A DNA stretch of 64,000 nt from Tubiluchus corallicola. Taxonomy: Eukaryota; Priapulida; Priapulimorpha; Priapulimorphida; Tubiluchidae. The notes below the pieces were generated by a model that was not told the DNA's origin, made no database searches, and was given only the letters and a program-made list of their open reading frames with translations. A program made the translations under genes and the position numbers. Each line of letters starts with the position of its first letter. Within the stretch, counting starts at the first letter, position 1. Positions 23,201 through 39,600 of this stretch are shown here, one piece after another. The DNA lies in contig JAQGDQ010000354.1 of the NCBI GenBank assembly GCA_030141605.1, positions 62,001 through 126,000 of the forward strand, given 5' to 3'.

Positions 23201-26200
23201 AATTTAACATTGTGTTTTCATCCCCTGATTTACGTTTGCGTCAGGGATGAGAATTTTTCACGGATATGCGGAATTCCAAGTTTTTGGAAGACCAGTAGCG
23301 CCATTATTGTAAATCGCGTAAATTCGTTGAGAAAATTTTTCGGAGGGGGGTCCGGGTTGGGAGAGTTAGGACAAGTTTCAATTCTGATCACCTTCCAAAG
23401 GTACAAATGGCCTGCATTCGGAGAACTAAAATGTAATTATAGGTGTTGGGCTTGTACCGAATGTTTCCGATTGCTCCCGAGTCTTCTGAGACAATATTGG
23501 TTTGATCGCTTTAATGAATTTCGTGGTCTAAGAGCACAGATAAACAACGCCAGTTGAAAGTGCAGTTCAGTCTTCATATTATAAATATAGGGTGTTTTGC
23601 GAATGCTATTACAATGATGATTGCTGCTAATTTTGCATGGGAATATTAATCGTAAATCTTTTAGCAAAGCGGTCAGCTGAACCGTACCATTGTCCACGAA
23701 ACTTGTCAAATTGGGCAACTGAATATAATCTTAGTCTTCCGATTATGGCGCTGTGGTCTCTCGCGTGAGAACTGACAGTAAATGATGGAATGATAAACAC
23801 GTACACGTGGGAAAACAAAGCCAAAACAATTCGACGTGGCCAAGGTATCAAGTCGGGAGGAAGAAAACAGAGCAGGGCTGCTTGCATAAAGAACTGCTTC
23901 CGATGGTCGTGGTTTGAGAAGACCGTTTCCATTAAAATTGACACCGACACATTGCAACTGAAGTTGGATGACCAGTTCAAGAAAATTGATGTGGTTTTAT
24001 GTATCTTTTGCGCTGACCAGGCGAATTATGGAAGCAGGGATTTCAAAACCATTGAAGAGAACATGTATCCTTGATAGTTGGGTATTTTAAATTATGCATG
24101 AAACAAGGTAATTGATGTTTTAAGTCCACTTAGGGGCTCTCTAGGGTCGCAAATTTGCAGTTTGTTGCTGGCTCCCCTTGAACCCCCATGGGGGCTTTGC
24201 CCCTCAACCATAAGTTGAGGGGTTTGCCACCCAGAACAGTATAGCGAGAGATTTAAAATAAAAGCAAACAAAAATCCCTTTCAACACGAGTACGGTATAA
24301 GCATAAATTTGCTATAAAATAATGTAATCTTTAAGCCGATTTTTCTGAAACCTACTTCAGGTATCGCTTTTCTTGTCCTTGTTGGTGCTAAAGATAAAAT
24401 GTCGATGTTCACTTCACGTTGTGCTATCTGTAAAGTGTCATTGTCATTTCTGTTTCCTTTTAGATATACGAATTGAACGTTCTGGAGACCAAACCAGGAA
24501 ACGCTGTCAGCATCATTGAATGTGATATGAATGTAAGTATAAAATTATTTGAACTCAGTGCTTTTGCATTCGTTAAATTCCAATCTTATCAAATGCTTTG
24601 TTGTTAGCAGTTTTACCTAGGAGAAGAACAGCTCTTTAGTTTTTATCGTTTCAGAAAGCTAGTGTCAACTAGTTAGAAAAATTACCAACAGGTGGCACAA
24701 CAACTCGAAGTGCTGGAATAATGCAAGCCTTGCCCCCCAGTGTAACGGTGGAATAACTTTTTTTTTAAATTCTTTGCAGGTTCATTTCACTGATAGTAGA
24801 TAATCTTGAAATTAATATTATGAATCATTGATGTGCCCCTTCTTAATTAATTATTAATAAATCAATAATTATTATTGTAAAACTTATTTTTCGCTGGTAT
24901 ACATAAATGTTGCCTGATACAAATGGTTAACATTTAGTGGTCAGTCGGGAAGCACAAACTTTTAATTCTGCAATTACAATTTAACAAGACTGCAAATACT
25001 GCAATTACAAGTTTCATTGTTGTGCCTGATTAACTTACTGGCCATTGAGATATTTCACTTTTTACACAAAGTTTGTTAATTTTGTTACAATGAGAATTTG
25101 CAGGTAAAAACAGTCAACAGATCTGTTAAGAGCGGTTCGTAAGCTTTGTAATGATTACATTTTTGTGTTAAGATCGTTTTTGGGTTTTGTGCATTTTCGG
25201 TAAATTTATTAGGTATTTTATGCTGTTTTGTTCAGAAATGAAGCATTTTTCATGGGGCACTGGCAAATTTTTCTGAACTTGAACAACAACAGCCAGCATC
25301 TTCAAATAGCTAATGAAATATCTAACCTGATTATGCAAATGCAGAACATGAACTTTTTGTGTGTTAATGACATTTGTAAAAAATTGTACAAAATTTCACA
25401 CAGTAGCAAGGCACAGCTTAGCTGGAATAACAGGTGACCATGGTGTTTATGACACACAGCTGCTATGTTCTTTGTCCTGCTGTTGCTTCTAACATCACAC
25501 TGCCGGAATGGGCATTGCTAAAGTTGGCGTTTCTATGGTGACTGAGCAATTTTTTGTCTGCCATCTAGTGGCGAGTTAAAAAAACAATGCAAGGTGTGTA
25601 ATTGCACTGCTTGCAGTCATATGCAATTGTCGTGTTTTATGCTAATAATGCATTTTAGAACAGAATAACACAATTGCATCAAATTGGGTAAAATGTTGCT
25701 GGTAAAATAAAAAGTGGCTTCGAGAAAAGTAAAGAAATGAAGCACATTAAAATGAAGCATGCATCACTAAGTGAGAACAAAGTGTCAAATGGCCAGCGTC
25801 TTTAAAATGAAACGTCACTAAATGGGGAATCGCCTAGGAAGTACTTACTGTAGGGCACAATTTTTTATGAAAATGTATTGGTACATCTCGTGTCATTTGA
25901 GAAAATTTTGATCAGAAGTGCTTTTGAAACTTTGTACATATCAGTACATAATATGATGGCTTCGGACTGTTTGGTGTGTGAGAAGAAAATGTAATTTTGT
26001 GGTGATGTTGGTTTTTCTTTATTTCAGGTTGAATTTGCAACACCGATCGGCTACAAGGAACCAGAAAGAAATGAACAAAATAACCAAGAAGAAATGAATA
26101 GTGATGAAGTAATATAATTCATATGAATAAATAAAATTTATAGGGCTGTAACCTTACGCCTAAGCCATAATACGATACATTTCACAATACTGACCTCACA

Positions 26201-29200
26201 ATGTGATACATGTCACGATACTAACCTCGCAATGTGATACATGTCACGATACTAACCTCACAATACAGATCCGGAACCAGCAAAACTCGATCTGGTGTGG
26301 CCCCACTTTTCATTCAGATATTTTGCTTATTTGGCATCACGCCAAAAAGCCTCACACGGAAACGCGAAGAACCATTTTGACAGGGTCTGTTGTCTAACTT
26401 GTCTCTATGTTTCTGAGTGGCAGTTAGTAAAATTGTAATTGAAAATTTTTGTGGAAATGCATTACAAATGTTCAGTTTGTTAATACAGCTAGTCCTTCAG
26501 CTCAATACATGTCATATAGAAATGACATTGAATGTATGTTGGCATCATTCTGTCTCGGAAGACAATGGAGTGTGTACCAAGAGAGTCAGTTATTGATCAC
26601 ATTGATGGAGCTGCAGCGTCGACTGTGGCTGAGCAATCCGATCCTTGAACCACTGGAGTGGCCTCTCCAGGGCACACGCCTGGGCAAGGTGTATGGAGAT
26701 CCTCAGTTGCATAGACAACAGGAACCCCCCCTCTTCCTCGCTGGTATAGTCCAAAGGAAAGCGGAGTGATACATTTGGCACCAGGTTGGCTGCAGGAGCT
26801 GCCGGAGTCAGTGAGCATGCTGCACTGGTCCGCCTTCGGGGCTCCAATTTTATTGGCATTACAGCGCAAATAATTATTTCCTAATAGAGTATGAAAAAGC
26901 AAAATTCTAGCATGATTAGCATTCGGCAATATAATACAACACAAGATGACAGCTGTTTGACACTGTGGTTGCTGTCCTTCTAGTAGAAGTCAGTTCAATT
27001 CAAATCTGTTTTGTTTTAATATGCAGTCTAAATCATAGAAGTGGAGAATTTGTGATCAAGTTCAGTCGAATGCGCAGTTAATTTTGGTTACACAAGAGTT
27101 TAGACTGCAGCATTTTGCTTACTCGACCATAATGGTTTCTTGCTTATCAATTGTAGTTTTTTATAATGCTAGTTGGCCTCACACATTGTTCACTATGATT
27201 TAACTCCTTCAGGACCGTAACAATTTGCTGCATTTTGCCTGGGTTTGTGAAAAACTGCTCTCACTAAGCTGTGTTTAAGTTATATTTGATCGTTTTTGTA
27301 GGTTTCTACTCCTCACATAATGGATTTTTATGCAAAATTAAAAATCAAATGCAATTGCTTACTTTGAACTCTGTACAGCAGATGGTTTTTTCGGCTGTAG
27401 CAAGCAGGGGATTAATTAATAGTGTTTACGATCACGCAAGTGTACACCAGACTAAACTACGCAATAAGTTAAGTTGGAGTGCCTGAAAAGGGTTTGCTTT
27501 TCCTGATTTTATGCAATTTAATCACTTGTAATTGTTTAGAAAATAACATGATTGGATAGCCGACATTCTCCTGAATAGGACAGTACCTAGTTTGTAATCA
27601 TTAATTTACGTCTGTGCTCATGTGGTAGCAAAATTGTCACGGGTCTTGATTGATTTTGAATGGTGCGGTTCTGAAAGAGTTAAACAAATAAATAGAAAAA
27701 CCTTTCTACCCACCGATTTGATTTTACCTTAACAACCAAACATATTAAATGTTTGGCCTTACATTTCCTGGACGTTGCTTGTTGCTGGTATTATTAGTCT
27801 TATTTGTGTGGCTGTGTGGGTATAAGATACAAAAGATTGTACTGCGTTAATTTTGATTTTGAGCAAAATACGTAAATTTCATAAGATTGGCAGAAGTGAA
27901 CATTATCTCTTGAATAATGAGATATAAACCTTAGAGAAAAGTGATAGTTAACGACCTACATTTTTCTTACTTTCTGCTTACTGTCATTACAGGAGGATGT
28001 TGTCACAGACTGTGGCTCGGCTACATTTCTTCCGTTTGCTGGTGTTGGAGTTAGATTAGATGGAAAAGCAAAACGTATACCTGAATCTTCGTCAGACACC
28101 TCAACAGCTTCTCAGACGCAGGTGAAACGGTAGGTGTTGTCTCTTTTGAATGCAATGAATCTTATTACAAATAGCCAACCAGCAGATGCTGAGCAAAATA
28201 CAGTGAGTCCTCGCTTAATGACTCCCTGTTTAGCGACGTTTCGTTTTAAATTCATGATGTGCATTCAAGCTGCTCAAAGGATTGTTCAGCATTAGTGGGT
28301 CGCATAAAACATGCAGTAGTTACCACGAAACTGGAAACTAGGGAGAAACTTATGCTTGAAGGTTTAAACAAAATGAAATAATAATAATAATAATCTTTAT
28401 TTAAAGTCGGCTTTTGGATCAATAATTAACATTAGCTCAAAGAGCTATTATCGCCGACTGTAAATAACAAGCTACAACTACATAACAGAGACTGTATTAC
28501 CCCATTTTTACCCTAAATACCACGCGTCAGGCAGGGCAACAGCAGGTACCATTTTTAAAGTCTCTTGGTATGACCCGGCTGCTGGTTCGAACTCACGACC
28601 TCCCAGACGGAAAGCAGACGCATTACCGCTAGACTAAACCGTCTGCTCGAAATATTACATTGTAATGCCAAGTGAACTGCAACCTTATGTAAATCATTTA
28701 GTTACTGACTTACTGTATCAGCATAACAATCTATGGTTACTTTGTTATGTTTAATACAACACAAATGAAATACAATTGTGATGACAATGAAATAATGAAT
28801 GCTTGTGAAACTAATAAACTGTAAGTAGCCTTGCAGGGTACAGATGTACTCTCCACCTGTTTCTAAGAATGAAAATCATTTGAACTAAATGCGTCATGGT
28901 TTTCTATGATTTGCAAGATGCATACAAGATAATTCTCAGACCAAATTGAAAATTATTTTTTATGCCACACTTTACAGAGGCCATTAAATCCTTTTTCACT
29001 GTTTTTGTATGATTGTGTTATACACTAGTAATAGTTAGGCCCTATTTCAAGGGGGGAGTGGGGATAATTGCCCCCGGGCCCTCACCCTCCAGGGGGGCCT
29101 CGCTCCGAGGTAACTTTTTTTACTTTATGCGAACATACTGCCTCTTCTCTCCCTCTCTCTCTCTCTTGCCGTACGCGCGCCGTTTGCCTTGTGTGGCTCG

Positions 29201-30777
29201 GTGCCGATGTTCAGCTATTTTGAATTTCGGAATTTTTAACACCGGCTTGTACGGAAGTGAGAGTACGGTTTTCATATTGCAAAGATGTTGTTTTTGATTT
29301 GACTATTTGACAAGTATTAAGGACTGGTCTTGAGAATAAAGCAGTTTTTCTTTCAATTATTCTTTCCTTTAACAACTGTATAACTCCATATTTTCTCTTC
29401 GAAAATGCTTCTCCGGCATTCTAGCAGTTCAAAAATTTTCCCCAGGTCTCGCTTAGGCTGAAATAGGCCCTGCCAATGACATAAACTAGCTAAACTATCA
29501 TGCAATTAAAACTATTTCACCGTAGTATGCGATTATATAGCTATAATTATAATTATAATATATAAGTTATTTAATATTTTATAGGGGTATTCCTAACTAT
29601 AACTACAAGAGGAATAAACTAACATTCATACACGTAAACAAGCCAGTAAATTCTAATGATAAGGTAGGTTTATTTTTATAATGAGATACATTTGTTTATT
29701 TTATCACTATAATTAACTTACGTTACCCTTTGCTGTTAAATATACTTTGAAGAAAGACTTTTTAAATTGAATTAAATGTAGAGCCCAAATGAAAGTTTAG
29801 CTTTTTTCAGTGTCGGCTCGCGTGTAGGTACTGTGGAACTGCAGCATCCCCTACTTTCACTCATTATTATTGATAATGTTCAATATAAGTCTGTTTTCTT
29901 AAGTTCTTTCTTAATACTTGTACGGAACCAGAGCACGTGAGGGGGGGTAGTACTGTTTGCTTCACAGCCCAGCACATGTGCGCTCCAGCAACGCGGTTGT
30001 GGGCATACGACCATGTGCACATGTCTGAGCCCAGGTATGGAAAGTACTGTCTCACACAGTTTGTCGTCAGTTTTCATGCGCTTATCGTGAATGGATCAAG
30101 CTTAAACTGTGCCAATTTAAGCTATTGCTAAGCAAAAAATATTTTTTGTTTAGGACTTTATCAAGTTTATGTATAAACTTTCATATGTTTGTTTGTTAAA
30201 AATCACAATTACAAATCACAATATTAAAATTCCATGTTTGTTTCGTTTTACACAGTAATAAAACAAAGGCTAAAAATTTTCTGAAGCAGAATACCCAGTA
30301 ATTTCAGCGACGACCTGCCATGGTTTTCTTTTTTTTTGATTAACTATACCACATAAAACCACGAATCTTGTTACCTAGTCAAATTGACATACTTTTTCTA
30401 TTATCTTCCATGGGAGCAAACGATATGAGCGATGGCTGCAGTTCTGGAAACATTTGCAAAATTAGATTAGCAATATTTTGATTATACGTATTTTAAAAGA
30501 GACATGAAAGTGTTAGAACTGGTACTATTTCGATAACATTGGCTGCGAGGCGTTGTCAAGTGTACACAAATGCATTGTGTGGTGCACTTAACCTTTGACT
30601 TTTTCACGATCATCATCAATCGCTGGAACTGTGAAAAGCCTTATTATATTTTGAAATAGTTCGATAGCCTCTTATGACAGCTTCAACCTTCTTTGCATTT
30701 TACAGGCATCCACAGATGATTTTCAAGCTTTTTCCGGAGCAGGCCAAACTTTACGGCAGCACAAGTCACGGAAATAG
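17235..30777 (+). CDS. UFD1: UFD1, ubiquitin recognition factor in ER-associated degradation (10 exons)
   Basis: UFD1 pairs with NPL4 to bring ubiquitylated substrates to the p97/VCP unfoldase. Exons: 17235-17349, 19599-19631, 20885-21006, 21775-21905, 22608-22680, 24464-24532, 26028-26108, 27993-28129, 29585-29663, 30706-30777 (stop TAG). All phases agree and give 303 residues (family about 307). The double-psi beta-barrel domain is clear: FNMF...[69 protein letters not shown] and [11 protein letters not shown]. The C-terminal tail keeps [22 protein letters not shown] and [10 protein letters not shown], as in vertebrate p97/NPL4-binding tails. The first exon seen begins Phe-Gln-Phe-Asn-Met. 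In vertebrates only a few residues precede this, so a tiny initiating exon lies upstream. The second exon is only 33 bp. Very confident. Confidence 0.96.
17456..18126. mobile_element. MULE-like foldback MITE with 9-bp target duplication
   Basis: 671-bp element in the UFD1 intron after 17349. The 34-bp terminal inverted repeats start GGCGCTAYTACACTTTCGCA, continue CCGCCTAGCTTTTC and differ at one position. It is flanked on both sides by gacataagg (17447-17455 and 18127-18135), a perfect 9-bp duplication typical of Mutator-like transposons. No transposase frame is seen. The near-identical ends suggest a recent insertion. Confidence 0.85.
18268..18726. mobile_element. MITE with 30-bp perfect inverted repeats (pogo/Tc1-mariner type)
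   Basis: Both ends read TACCGTATTTTCCCGTGTAT followed by AAGAGACCCT, giving 30 bp of perfect inverted repeat, with a terminal TA that can be the target duplication. Inside, agagacccc motifs recur next to each end. No coding capacity. Confidence 0.82.
18837..19409. mobile_element. pogo/Tigger-like element, copy 1
   Basis: Starts CAGTAAGTCTTCGCTTAACG and ends in the reverse complement of CAGTAAGTCCCCG, followed by TA. The plus-strand frame (18802-19170) has a hydrophobic run but no family match. Related sequence is at 24930-25850, 28201-28270 and 42170-42690. Confidence 0.65.
21130..21420 (+). repeat. ~64-bp tandem repeat, about 4 units
   Basis: Units contain catatttcaagttttgcaca and acacacttaacaaagttcag-like blocks, with growing divergence to the right. 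It begins just after the UFD1 exon ending 21006. A diverged single-copy relative lies at 63170-63300. Confidence 0.7.
21526..21725 (-). mobile_element. Penelope-like element fragment (GIY-YIG endonuclease)
   Basis: The minus-strand frame contains [29 protein letters not shown] and SSRTGK. This matches the GIY-YIG endonuclease module typical of Penelope-like retroelements (SGIVYK..C..C.A.YIGKT.RH...R..EH). The paired cysteines are lost, and the piece is truncated at both ends. It lies within a UFD1 intron, about 50 bases from the next acceptor. Confidence 0.75.
22027..22509. mobile_element. hAT-like MITE with GTGTGCAAA termini
   Basis: Left end CAAGGGTGTGCAAATT and right end the reverse complement of CAGGGGTGTGCAAATTGCGG, with internal gggccgcac blocks. 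This is the classical appearance of hAT ends. The flanking 8-mers (ctttacgg and ctttagct) share ctta-like sequence but are imperfect. No transposase. Confidence 0.7.
23242..24240 (+). mobile_element. CAGGGATGAGAAT element with zinc-finger-like remnant
   Basis: Starts CAGGGATGAGAAT and shares both ends with the element at 55026-55741 (the right-hand block includes gatagttgggtattttaaat). The middle, absent from that copy, holds a frame at 23790-24074 reading [13 protein letters not shown]... and [15 protein letters not shown], with a Cys-x2-Cys like the N-terminal zinc fingers of hAT-type proteins. A decayed, once-coding element is inferred. The right terminus was not found. Confidence 0.5.
24930..25850. 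mobile_element. pogo/Tigger-like element, copy 2
   Basis: Shares blocks with 18837-19409 (gtcagtcgggaagcaca, ttagaacagaataacacaat) and ends acttactg followed by TA. The segment 25213-25640 recurs inverted at 42170-42690. The left end is not defined. Confidence 0.55.
26538..26853 (-). mobile_element. 5S-derived SINE body, 5'-truncated
   Basis: Matches the non-5S body of the copies at 3207 and 6639 (cattctgtctcggaagacaa through actggtccgccttcggggct), but the 5S head is absent. Such 5' truncation is common for target-primed insertions. Confidence 0.75.
27200..27686. mobile_element. MITE with TTTAACTCYTTCAGRACCG termini, copy 1
   Basis: Left end TTTAACTCCTTCAGGACCG and right end the reverse complement of TTTAACTCTTTCAGAACCG. 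The interior (gaaaaactgctctcactaag and later gtgtacaccagactaaacta) matches the inverted copy at 59888-60492. Confidence 0.7.
28201..28270 (+). mobile_element. Terminal fragment of pogo/Tigger-like element
   Basis: TA followed by CAGTGAGTCCTCGCTTAATG and a few tens of related bases. It ends without the other terminus. Confidence 0.5.
28378..28645 (-). mobile_element. tRNA-derived SINE, minus-strand copy with (ATT)n tail
   Basis: On the minus strand, a tRNA-like head (gtttagtctagcggtaatgc and gagttcgaaccagc) is followed by gtcataccaagagac, ttaaaaatggtacctgctg and a tail of att repeats (28378-28396). The post-head block is shared with the copy at 8487. Confidence 0.75.
29037..29475. mobile_element. 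Putative hAT-like element with GGCCCTATTTCA ends
   Basis: Left taggccctatttcaagg and right end the reverse complement of cagggcctatttcagc form imperfect inverted repeats about 430 bp apart. The interior holds a cct-rich microsatellite-like stretch. No target duplication is clear. Confidence 0.4.
29808..30322 (+). mobile_element. hAT-like element, copy D
   Basis: Starts CAGTGTCGGCTCGCGTG and matches copy A throughout, including aaaacaaaggctaaaaatt near the right end. The flanking 8-mers gctttttt and gttttctt match at 6 of 8. It lies in the last UFD1 intron. It contains the ancestral single-copy form of the block amplified at 12309-13640. Confidence 0.72.
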
Positions 30778-32169
30778 TTTAATACTTCTATAGTTTTTGT
30801 GTTCATTTTGTAATTACACCTTCCTTTGAATTTTGTCTATTTCACTGTTCAGGTGAAAAAAGCACAAGGTAGTACAGCAAACCGTGAGGTACTAACTCAC
30901 ATTCTCTGTAAGTTTCCCTTGATATTTTTTATTGTGTAACTGATAATCTGATATGAAATTTTTTACTATTGTTATGCAAGCTCTATTGAAATGATGACTG
31001 CTTATTAGTGAAATTCATCTTCGTTGCCTGAAAGGTTTTATGAAGTTTCTGACAGAGTACAATAAATTATTATTAAGTAAGCAAACGTCTTGATGTTCGT
31101 GTGATTCAGTTTTGCCAACTCGGCAAACTCTAAAAATTTGTATGCACAAAACAGACATCAAATGTGAAGTTGTCAATTTATTCAGCCAGTGTGTAGTTAC
31201 ATTCAATCCTAATTTTTTCTCAACTTCCAAACTCCTTTGCTTTTTGTTTTCACAACCTGACGATACACACAAATAATGAGCACGAAGGTAAAAAAAACAT
31301 TTTCATACAGTATTTGTATTCCAAAAACGATTAGATTTTCAAAACTTCAAAGTTATTTAGACCGACAAAAATCTACAATCTATCTGACTAATTTACAAAG
31401 TAGTACAACTACGCTTTTGCTTCATTAGTTTCACAAGGCTCTATCAGGATTTTTACACAGACAACATGAAATTTTAACAGACAGTGAAATTAAATAACAT
31501 CATCTTTTAAAAATTTAAAAACACAGAAGTGGCACATGACACAGTCCAATCTGGAGCCACGTATGTTGCTATAAAATTGGAAGAGGATCAACTATCTACC
31601 TAAATACATTAAGTTTCACACAAAATAAACAGTTACTAGTTTAAATTTAAACTACAATGCAAGATTTTTAATTAAGTTACATCATTCACAATTAAACCTA
31701 AGCGTGTTGCGACCAGAAAATTTGAACATTTCGAAACTAACAAATGCCTTGCTGCAAGCATATGCTGCTCCAGAAAATGTTGCTCGTTTTATAGTAATGA
31801 ACAATAATTCATAATTATTTAAAAATTCCATTGTGCTAGTTCCAGTTCACTAGTGTTTCTCGGTTTAATATCTTGCTTTAAATTGTAGTGTTTGGTCACA
31901 AAACAGCCAGTACATAATGCGGGTGGAAACAAAGATAACCACAGATAACATTATTATAATGAATAAGAATTACTTTACAACACAACTAAGAGACAACGGT
32001 CTACGACAGACACAAATAAATTAACAAAAAATGTAAGTAAAAGTAGAAGCTAAAGGCAAACAGATTTTTTTATAATTACAACAACATCAAAAAACTTTAT
32101 CGTTTGCCAATAAGATAAGCCAAATGGAAGAATGCACCTACACCTATCCTAGTAAAGTTCAGTGTACAA
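30778..32169. other. Convergent intergenic region between UFD1 and SMC3
   Basis: AT-rich, unique-looking DNA holding the two 3' UTRs. A consensus AATAAA for UFD1 lies at 31061-31066, 284 bases past its stop. No gene or clear repeat seen. Confidence 0.5.
31061..31066 (+). terminator. Possible UFD1 polyadenylation signal
   Basis: AATAAA in the correct orientation within the expected 3' UTR. No transcript evidence. Confidence 0.35.
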
Positions 32170-36695
<4,526 letters not shown>

Positions 36696-39600
36696 ATGGA
36701 TAATTTTACAACACAGTTAAAAAAATATAGTGACTGCTGCCATTTGTACTTACTACCAAACGAAGTGCTTACAATTATTTTTGGAAGCCCTATTTTGAAT
36801 TATGTAGATCTGTGCAACTTGTCTTGTTGCTCTCGTAAACTTCGTGTTGTTTGTGGTAGTGCTGATCTTTGGCGAAACAAATTTCAGCAGAGGTATCAAT
36901 TTTGGTAGTTTGTTAGAAAATTTTTGTAAAATTACTTTTGATATTATTACATAATAACGCCACCTGTGCTCATAAATTGTTTCCCGATACCATTGAATTG
37001 CATTTCCTGAATTGCTTCAAAATACAAGGTAAAGTTTCTAACTTAACCAGTCCAAACTATCCTATCAACTCTGGTAATCAAGCGTCTAGTGTTGGGAGAA
37101 TTGATAAGTTCGGTTCAGTTACCGGCCTCAAACAGCACTCGCCACCATTTGAAATACCCCTTACCTACCTGGAGAACAGAGAGATCTAAGAACAGGTTTA
37201 CCTCATATGGTTTATTTAATATCCAAACTTGAGTTTTGACTCATTTTAATTTCAATTTATTTCATTCATGTATCTTGTAACAGTGTAATAGTCCTTGTAA
37301 CTGTATGTTCTATCTTGCTTATTCTTTTTAAAAACTTTTATATTTTGTAATTTTATCCTGTACTGTAATTCAACCTTTTGGTTGTAATGATGATAAATAA
37401 ACTTATTACAATGACTTTAAATTTAAAACTTTTAGTCTGGTGTGGTATAGAACACGAGGCATGCTAAATTTGCCGTAGATTTTTTATAACTGTTTTGCTT
37501 TAGATGGAAATGTGCATTTTTTCTTATGGACAGCAAGCGAACCACAAACTGGAAAGAAAAATACCGAGAATTTCATGAACTATGTAGCACACTTCATGCC
37601 ATGGTGGATGCGCTGTCGCCGCAAAATTATCGAAAGGAAGAGGTGTCTCAAACTGGATTCAATGATTTACTGGGGTTATTAGAAAAAAGTGACGCTATGG
37701 CAGCAGTTGTAGAAGAGGAACTTAGAAGTATTTTTCACCTGAAGAGGGATGGTGAATTGTAAGTTTATTTTGAATATATGATACATTTGATATGATGAGA
37801 TATGTCTTTTGGCTTGGAGCAGAGATGATCTTTTCTGTGTTTCTTGTAATGTATTTACAGTTATAGTGTAATTTTAAAACGTGTAGACACATTTGTAATT
37901 TTAAAATCCTAGGCATGTGTGGATGCAGATTGTTATGAAAGGGTGTTGCAAAAAACAGCTAGAGGGTTTGTTACAGCGCTGTAAGTTCACACACTTGGGA
38001 CAGGGATTTACAGATTTTCTTGCAGAATTCGATGCATTTCCTTCATTTTAGTCAGTTGTATTTTGCAGTTTGATTCAGTTCCCTATTTGAAAGTTTATTT
38101 AAATTTCTGTTTGGCTAGCTTACTTTTCACTTCATTAATTTGTTTTTTATTATTTTTTATTTAATATTATTGTTATTATTTTGCATGTTTTTCTCATTTT
38201 GAGTTATACATGGACGATATGACAGCTTGAATTTTGATCATTTTTATATTCATTTGTACCACAGTATTTGGCTTTTACTTACCATTGCTTTTTCTTCATC
38301 ATTTTCCTGTATGTTTAGATATTTTTTATTGCATTTTCATCCTTCAGTTATTTAAAGTTGATTAGTGAATTTTAAACAGATCAAGTTGCTAAGTAAAATA
38401 GTAATTATGTAATTTCACTACTATTCATGAGTGGAATAGCTACATTGTCATCCCAATAATCACATACATCCATTGAAGGATGGCTTGACTAGTTGACCTT
38501 CTTGGTCTTTCACCATCCTATTTCCATTGTGATAATTAAATACATTTACTTGCCTCAGTTATATCATGAATATGGAAATAAATGCACGTTTTGAATTTGA
38601 ATTGAATTGAATTTGAAAAATTAATGAATCTTAAAAATGGATAAAATTTTGGATTAAAAATAAACTAGAGCTGGGCTTACATTTATTTTTTGACGTTTCA
38701 CCAGACTTAAAATAGTTAAAAAATTGATTATGATGTAGGGATAATAGCATCCCATCTTCCCCTCCCCCCCCCAAATCTGCCATTGCTAACGTAATTTAAT
38801 ATCACGTATTAACATGTTTATTTTAGGCTCTGGTTTCAAAATCTTCACAATTTGACAAAGAAATATTATGGTGATAAAGCGCTTCGCTTTGTGTGTCATC
38901 ATCGTCTCAGAAAAACTTGGACAAACTACCTCAGTCGTCATCCCGTAGAACAGAGTCTAGGAGAAGGTTTGCTTTATTTGTTGCTTGGCCATTTGCAAGT
39001 TAACCGTATTGCGGATTATCCGTACGCCATTTTAATTATCCGTGTAGTGCCATCTAGTGTGTGAATTTGCTATGATAATGTCATGCCTGCTGTCTGTGTT
39101 CCGTATTAAAGAACGGGCAATGAATTGAAATTTGCAGCAGTTTATGAAATGCGTGCTTGCAAACCAAAACCGTCCGGCATAGTCAAAACTACGTTATGAT
39201 GTTGCAAAGTAGGATGCAACAAACATTTTCGTAAATTTTTTGTTTTTTATAAAAACAAACGTTAAATATATTGGACTTTTATATCCTAGCATCAAATTAT
39301 CAAGAAAATGTTAAAAAAATACTAAAAATCTAATTCTATAACCCCGTGCCCACTTTTCTGGCTAGAAACTAGTACTGTAATTGTGAAAAAGCTCGTATTT
39401 TCAAACTCCGGTAGAAGCTCGTGGAAGAAATAATTTCGCTTTGGGTTTTTTCTGGCTTTCGGGGTTGCCAAGCCCAGATCTTCGTTAGAAAGAGCCAACT
39501 ACTGGATTTAAGCATAACTTCAATGTGTTCTTGCAAAATCCATTGCAAAATCCATAGCAACCAACATTTGTGAAGTTGCTAAGTGTTTTGTAGAAACACG

